Below are positions 16,138 to 22,900 of a stretch of 25,572 nucleotides of DNA, piece after piece (position 1 is the first letter of the stretch; each line of letters begins with the position of its first letter). The notes under the pieces were generated by a model. It worked only from the letters and a program-made list of their open reading frames with translations. It was not told where the DNA came from and did not search any database. The stretch lies in assembly GCA_016789485.1 (NCBI GenBank), contig JAEURE010000003.1, positions 1 through 25,572 on the forward strand, given 5' to 3'. The stretch is from Anaerolineales bacterium. Lineage in GTDB: Bacteria > Chloroflexota > Anaerolineae > Anaerolineales > Villigracilaceae. Position numbers and translations under genes: made by a program.

Positions 16138-16950
16138 TTAATCGCTTAGAGTCCGTCTGAATGTGTTCAACCGCGAAAGCACAGGTTTGGTAACGGCATC
16201 CCATGCCTGTCGAGCAAATTCCTTTGCCAATATGGCAGGAGCAAGCAACGGTGAATGCGGCTGTTGATTTTCAACACCATCAGGGAACATCTTTTGCAAG
16301 TTTGCGAATATGGCCTCATCGCGCACCCCCAAAACCATCTCGCAGGATGTAGGCAGCCACAACCAACGCATTCCTTGTTTCTCAGCAACACGCAGGCATG
16401 GAACTATGCCTGACAGCCAGAAATCATGCCAGACGAAGATCGTTTTGGAATCGGTAAATGGAAGAATGGCTTCAAAATCATATGTAACTTGAGGATGGCT
16501 ATGATCGGCGTCAATGAATACCAGGTCATGCCGGGCCGCCTCAACAGCCCATGCAGTATCGGCAGGCGAGCGTCCCTTTTTATTCTTGAGCAATGTTAAT
16601 TCCAGTTTATCGGCCAGGCGTCGAGCCACGGCGGCGCAGTCCTGCCCATTCCCTTCGATCTCACTATCAAGCGTCACCAAACTCTTTCCACCGTGATGAC
16701 GCATTACGTCTGCAATATAGCAGGACGAAAAACCAAACGCATTACCAACAATAAAGGCATGCGCAGGCCGAAACTGCTCGATCAACCTTCCGAATACAGC
16801 ACATTCATCCTCCCCAATACTGATCGGAAACAACGTGCCGGATAACACGCGGTGCGGACCACCCGTATTCAACAAGCCACGCTGCCATACTAGTGAAGTC
16901 TCGGCTACCTCATTCAGTGCATTTACAACGCGATTCAAGCTGTCAGTCAC
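16138..16950 (-). CDS. Methyltransferase_24-like SAM-dependent methyltransferase
   Basis: This is a 270-residue Rossmann-fold protein resembling class I O-methyltransferases of the Methyltransf_24 group. The SAM-binding glycine loop reads FIVGNAFGFSSCYIA (67-81), lacking the usual acidic residue just before it. LVTLDSEIEG supplies the acidic residue (Asp95) for the ribose. FIDADHSHPQVTYDFEAILP (145-164) and VWHDFW (173-178) contain Asp and His residues placed as in metal-dependent members. The start is GTG 16950 with AAGGAG seven bases upstream. It is encoded 41 bases after the megasynthase in the same direction, so it may tailor the product, for example by methylating an enol or hydroxyl. 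The substrate is unknown. Confidence 0.7.
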   Translation of the reverse strand: MTDSLNRVVNALNEVAETSLVWQRGLLNTGGPHRVLSGTLFPISIGEDECAVFGRLIEQFRPAHAFIVGNAFGFSSCYIADVMRHHGGKSLVTLDSEIEGNGQDCAAVARRLADKLELTLLKNKKGRSPADTAWAVEAARHDLVFIDADHSHPQVTYDFEAILPFTDSKTIFVWHDFWLSGIVPCLRVAEKQGMRWLWLPTSCEMVLGVRDEAIFANLQKMFPDGVENQQPHSPLLAPAILAKEFARQAWDAVTKPVLSRLNTFRRTLSD

Positions 16951-16978
16951 AGGCGTTCTCCTTTGTTCGTTATTCCAT

Positions 16979-16990
16979 ACTTTATAAAGT
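16979..16990. repeat. 12-bp perfect palindrome between synthase and methyltransferase genes
   Basis: ACTTTATAAAGT is a perfect palindrome one base beyond the synthase stop codon. It contains a TATAAA-like core on the minus strand about 20 bases before the methyltransferase ribosome-binding site. No matching -35 box at 16-18 bp is visible, so promoter or operator function is speculative. Confidence 0.3.
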
Positions 16991-16991
16991 C

Positions 16992-19900
16992 TTAATTTTG
17001 TATACTGGATACAAGACCCGAACTTACAAAATACTTTACGTAGATATCAATTAAATTTTCGTCCACTGATGGGCACACAATGGACGAGCCTTCCAATCCG
17101 GCAAGCGTGTTGGATAGGTCGAGGCGCGGAAGGCTCAGGCTTCCCTTCCCAACCTGGTTGATCAATGGAAGAAAGGCATGGAAGGATTCTTCTGGAAATT
17201 GCTTTGCCAGATTGTAATAATCCGCCTTCCACTGTACGAAGGGAAGCTGCTTGATCGGCACGCCCCTCTTTGCAATCATGGCAAAGACATCAATGAAGTT
17301 TGCCTGTTTCAGTGACGAGAGATGAAATGTTTTTCCAAAAGAGGCTGGCTGGCTGGCAAGATGAACGATGGCATTGCTGACAAAATCCACAGGCACAATG
17401 CCGCCCATAATCTCCACATCAGGGACCGAGCCCATTTTGAAGATCGCGCGTACGAGGCTATAGGTCATATCACTGGTATTCAGGATGCCCGTGCGGCTAT
17501 CACCAAGGATGTTGTCGGGTCTAAAAATCGTAATAGGGATGCCACGCTGCGAGGCGGCACGCATCAAACCTTCTGCCACCCACTTGCTTTGACCATAACC
17601 ACCGAAAGGAACCCCAACTTCCTCAAGATTTGCGTTTTCGTAACACAGGGTTTTGTCGCGCAAATCACCTTTCATGAAAACCGAAAGCGAAGAGATAAAA
17701 TGAACAGGTTTAATTCTCTTTGTACTCGCCAGTTGCAGCACTTCGTGTGTGCTATCCACATTGACAGATTTAAGCGCGTGATACGGATATACAAAATTCA
17801 CCATCGCGCCGTTGTGATAGATCACATCCAACTCATCAGCCAGTGATTCGTAATCTGTGTTGGAAAGTCCAAATCGTTTGCTATCCAAATTGCCAAGGAC
17901 GATGCGAATACGTGGAATTAAATTTTCATTCCAGAGTTCATAATATCCAAGATTCTTCTTGATCCTGTGCAAACCATCTTCTTCACTATTTGCCCGAACA
18001 AGGCAGTGAATGACGGCATGAGTCCTTTCCAACAAACTACTCAGTAAATACGCTCCCAAAAAGCCTGTTGCGCCCGTGAGCAGGATATGCCTTGGGTCAT
18101 CCACATGCTTATAAGGAGTGCCATTTACATGCACCATGTCATCTATAAAAACATCATTTTTTAGTTCATCCAATGTGACCACATCAAAATGATGATCGAC
18201 ATTGGTAGGCAAGGCACGAGCTTCTTCCACGGCCTTTGCAAGGCCAGCAACAGTTGGCATTTCAAAGAGGCGCACAAGTGGAAGCCTTACCTGAAAATGT
18301 TCCTGCAATTGGAAGATCAGTCGCGTTGCGATCAGCGAATTACCTCCGATGTCAAAGAAATTATCATGGATACCCACCCGTTCCAAATTGAGCACCTCGG
18401 CACAAATATTAGCAATGGCCTGTTCGTCTGCATTGCGCGGAGCGATATATTCCGTCTTTGCAGCAAGATTCCCCTGCGACAGTGCAGGCAACGACTTGCG
18501 GTCTACTTTACCGTTGGGAGTCATTGGCAATGAATTGAGACTGACAAACGCGGAAGGGATCATGTACTCAGGAAGTTTCGTACGCAGGAACTCGCGCAAT
18601 TGACCAGTATCCGCTTCCTTCTCAGCCGAAGCTGGTACTACATAAGCAACCAGACTCGCCTCTGAGGATATATCCCTGCGAACCAGGACGACAGCCTGCC
18701 GCACAGACGGATGCTCTGCCAACGCGACTTCAATTTCGCCTATCTCGATACGGTAACCGCGCACCTTCACTTGCTGGTCACTGCGCCCAAGGAATTCAAT
18801 ATTTCCATCGGAGAGATAACGGGCAAGGTCGCCTGTTTTATAAATGGAAGACGCTGGATCAAATGGATTGGGAATGAATTTTTCGGCCGTCAACTTGGGG
18901 CGATTCAAATACCCGCGACTGAGTCCATCACCGCCAATATATAGGTCACCGATCACACCAATGGGAGCAGGTTGCAAATTTGAATCCAAAATATAAATTT
19001 GCGTGTTGGCAATGGCGCGGCCAATGGAAACTCCGCCTGAAATATCGCGCTGAGATTTTTCCACGCGATATATCGTTGACCAAATCGTTGTCTCTGTTGG
19101 GCCGTAAAGATTCCACAATTCAGCGCCACGCTCCATTAACTGGTCAGCTAGATCGTTGGGTAGGGCTTCGCCGCCGCACAAAATCTTTAGGTCAGGTTTT
19201 CCCTTCCAGCCAGCGTCGATCAACATGCGCCAAGTGGCTGGGGTCGCTTGCATCATCGTGGCATTCGTGCGTTCCATTTCTTTCATCAGCAAGTTGGGGT
19301 CAAAAGCAGTTTCTTTGTCAGCAATGACGACTTTTGCGCCTGTCACAAGCGGAAGATACAACTCCAATCCAGCAATATCGAATGAGAGTGTCGTTACAGC
19401 AAGAAGTGTGTCGTTTGCAGTTAAGCCAGGTTCCTTCTGCATGGAGGCAAGGAAGTTGAGCAAAGCCCGATGTGGAATCATCACACCTTTTGGTTTGCCA
19501 GTGGAACCGCTTGTGTATAAAACATAAGCGAGATTGTCAGATGTATGCTTCTCGTCTTTTTTGCGTGCCGTGCGTTTTTTAGTTTTGGATATATCAGTTA
19601 ATTCATCCAGTAAAATGACTTTCTCTGCGTATTCAGGGAACAGTGATGCAAGCGATGTTTGCGTGATGAGCACGGGCGCAGCGGAGTCAGCCAGCATAAA
19701 GGCGAGGCGTTCCAATGGGAATGTGGGGTCAAGAGGCACGTACGCGCCGCCTGCTTTGTGAATTCCCAGTAGAGCAGCAAGCATGTGAGGCGAACGATCT
19801 ACACAAAGACCAACAAACGTTTCGGGCTTCACGCCTTGCTTTCGCAGAACAGCAGCAACCTCATTTGCGCGTTCATCAAGTTCTCGATACGTCCACTGTT

Positions 19901-22900
19901 GTTCATGGAAGACTACCGCAATTGCATCGGGTGTCTTTTCAACTTGTGCTTCAATCAATTGATGCAGACATAGGTCGCGCGGATAATCTGCGTCGGTGGC
20001 ATTTAGCTGATCGAACAGGATCCGCTCAGAGTGAGAAAGAAGCGGAATCCTAGAGAGGAGTTGATCTGGTGAAGCGGAAATTCCATCCAAAAGGTTTTGG
20101 AAGTGTTCCCCAAATCGCGTGATAGTAGATGGGTCGAAGAGGTCAGGGTTGTAAATAAACGCAGCCGATAAACCGTTGCCAGTTTCTGCCATCATCAACG
20201 TGAGATCGAATTGCGAAGGCTGCCGCAAGAGGCTCATCGATTCGAGAGTCAGGTCGTCCATTTTGAGGCGTGCGCCAGGGATGCCGAGCGCAAGAGAATT
20301 CAAATCGCGTACGCTGTCAACGTGAGCCTTTTCATAGATAAAAGTTGTTTCAAATAACGGCGGACGACTTGCATCGCGGTGGAGGATTTGCAGACGTTCC
20401 ACCAACAATGCGGGTGGAAAATCCTGATGGTCGAGCGCATCCAAAACTGTTTGACGAATCTGTTCAAGCAACGTGACAAAGTTCGGATCATTCGAGAAAT
20501 CTGCGCGCATGGCAACAGGATTCACAAAATATCCCATCAGACCAGCAAAGTCAGAATGAGTGCGGCCCGCCATTGCCGAACCCACAAGGATATCGGTCTG
20601 GCCGCTATAACGATGCAAAAGGGTTTGAAACGCAGCCAGCAAGGTCATGTAAAGAGTCGCGCCGTTTGCCGAAGCAAGTTCCTTGAGTCTTTGTGTGCGT
20701 TCAGTGTTGATATGCAGATGCTGTGTTTCGCCGCGATAGATCTGAATAGGCTTGCGAGGCCTGTCAACAGGAAGATGCAGAATCGGTAATTCGCCCGATA
20801 ACTGTTCGCGCCAATACTCCCAATGGCTTTCTCCATCAGAACCTGCCAGTGTTTCATTTCGCCAATGTGCAAAATCCACATAGGAATGATCGAGATGCGG
20901 CAAAGGCGAATCGAGTCCATGTTTGATAGCGGTATACAATGTCATTAACTCGGAAGCCAGCAAAGTCATTGACCAGAAATCAGTGATGATGTGATGGACT
21001 GCCACCAGGGCAACAGTTTCCAGTGCAGATCTTTTGAATAGGACAACACGGAAGGCTGGCTCATTTTCCAGGTCAAATGAACGGAAAGCAGACTCTTCCA
21101 AGCGGGATTGAAGCGCCTCTTCTGTCCATTCAGCTGCTTCTGTTTCTTCAAGCGGTAGATGCATCTGGAGATGAACTCGCTGCATAGGTTCGCCGTCCAT
21201 CACTTTGAAAGTTGTTCGCAGCACAGCGTGACGCGCCATCAAAGCTGCAAACGCTCGACGGAACGCATCGCGGTCAAGTTCGCCAAGTAGACGAACTGCT
21301 CCAGATACGTTGAATGAGACGCCCTCTGGCATTAATTGATCGAGAAGCCACATCGCCTGTTGATTATGTGTAAGCGGATGAAAACCTTCAACGCTTTGCG
21401 ATACGACCATCGTGATGTTGTTCACTGGCTCGTCAATATGTTCAAGAATTTGGGCCGCCAGCCCGGAGACAGTTGGGCCCTGAAGCAAACTGGAAACAGG
21501 CACCTGGATTCCAAGTTTTGACTCCAGTGAGTTCTTGAATTCGATAGCCATTAGTGAATCGAGTCCCATCGTATCCAAGGGCTGATTCAAGTTCAAACGT
21601 GCAGTATCCATCCCCAGAATGCGGGCAGCTTGTCTTTGGAGAAAATCCTCCAATACTTTTTGTCGTTGAGTTGGGTCAGCAGCTGCTAATTTTTTATGAT
21701 TTAACTCGTTCGCATCACGCGGTGTGACAGTTTTTTGTGAGGGCAGAGACTCTGTTTTTGCTCTTCCGTTTCCACCAGCCATCAATTCTTCATGCGCCGC
21801 ATGTGACTTTCCATTCGAGCGCAAGGGAAGGGTCGCCCCATCAGCATCGCCAACCACAAATTGTTGCTCAGGCCTTGGCCTCGAAGCCTTCTCTATAACA
21901 CCCCTGTGAGTTGTCGCTACTGGTTCGAGCCAATAATGTTGACGGTCAAAGGGATAAGTGGGCAACACAACTCGATGGCGTATATATCCATGATCAAATT
22001 CACGCCAGTTTATTTCTGCGCCTTGAACATAAAGTTTTCCAAGGCTGTCTAAAATTACCTGCCATTCATCCTGATTTTGTCGAAGAGATGGCAGCCATGC
22101 GGCTTTTGAATCAGGAAGGCAATATTTTCCCATTCCAAGCAGCACGGGGCTGGGGCCAATCTCAATGAACGTGTCAATTCCTGAATTCGCCAGCGCTTGC
22201 ATCCCAGCAGAGAATTTCACTTCTGCGCGGATGTGATTCCGCCAGTAAGCAGCATCAGGAATTTGAGAAAGTACTTCGCCAGTTATGTTGGAGATTAATG
22301 GGACTTGAGGATTCGTGAAGTGAATGCGTCTGGCAAATGATTCAAACTTATCCAGAATCGAATCCATTAGTGGGGAATGGAAGGCATGTGAAACGGTCAA
22401 CGGTTTGGATGAGATACCAAGTTTCGTCAGTTCATCTACAATGCTTTGCACTGCTATCTTCTCGCCAGAGATAACAGTATTATCCGGTCCGTTGGTCGCT
22501 GCTATGGAAACTTTATCGAGATGAGGTTTCAATACATCTGTGATAGGAGCTGCATCTGCAAAAATGGCGACCATTGTCCCATGCTGGGGCAACGTACCCA
22601 TAAGGCGTGCACGTTCAGCGATAAGTCGCAATCCATCTTCGAGACTGACCACACCCGCGATACAGGCAGCGACATATTCACCGACACTGTGACCAAGCAC
22701 CGCCTGCGGTTCAATACCCCATGAACGCCACATCTGTGCAAGCGCATATTCGAAGGCGAAGAGTGCTGGTTGGGTGTAGGTAGTCTGATGAATTGTTGAA
22801 TCATTTTTATTGGCAAAAATAATTTCGAGCAGCGAACGATTCAAAACAGGGTTAAGAATTTGCGAACACTCATCCAGTGTGGCGCGAAATGCAGGTTGAG

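Noticed and set aside
16998..17014. Inverted repeat TTGTAT...ATACAA near the synthase stop as a terminator
   Set aside because: The stem is only six AT-rich base pairs, lies inside the coding end, and has no U-run after it on the minus strand.
17322..17846. 174-codon open frame on the + strand opposite the reductase domain
   Set aside because: It is antisense to a clear reductase domain with intact motifs, has no recognisable protein features, and its composition is that of a reverse-complement shadow.
21666..22061. Possible ketoreductase between acyltransferase and second carrier
   Set aside because: The stretch is too short and contains only linker with charged and Gly/Ser-rich residues; no dinucleotide-binding loop is present.
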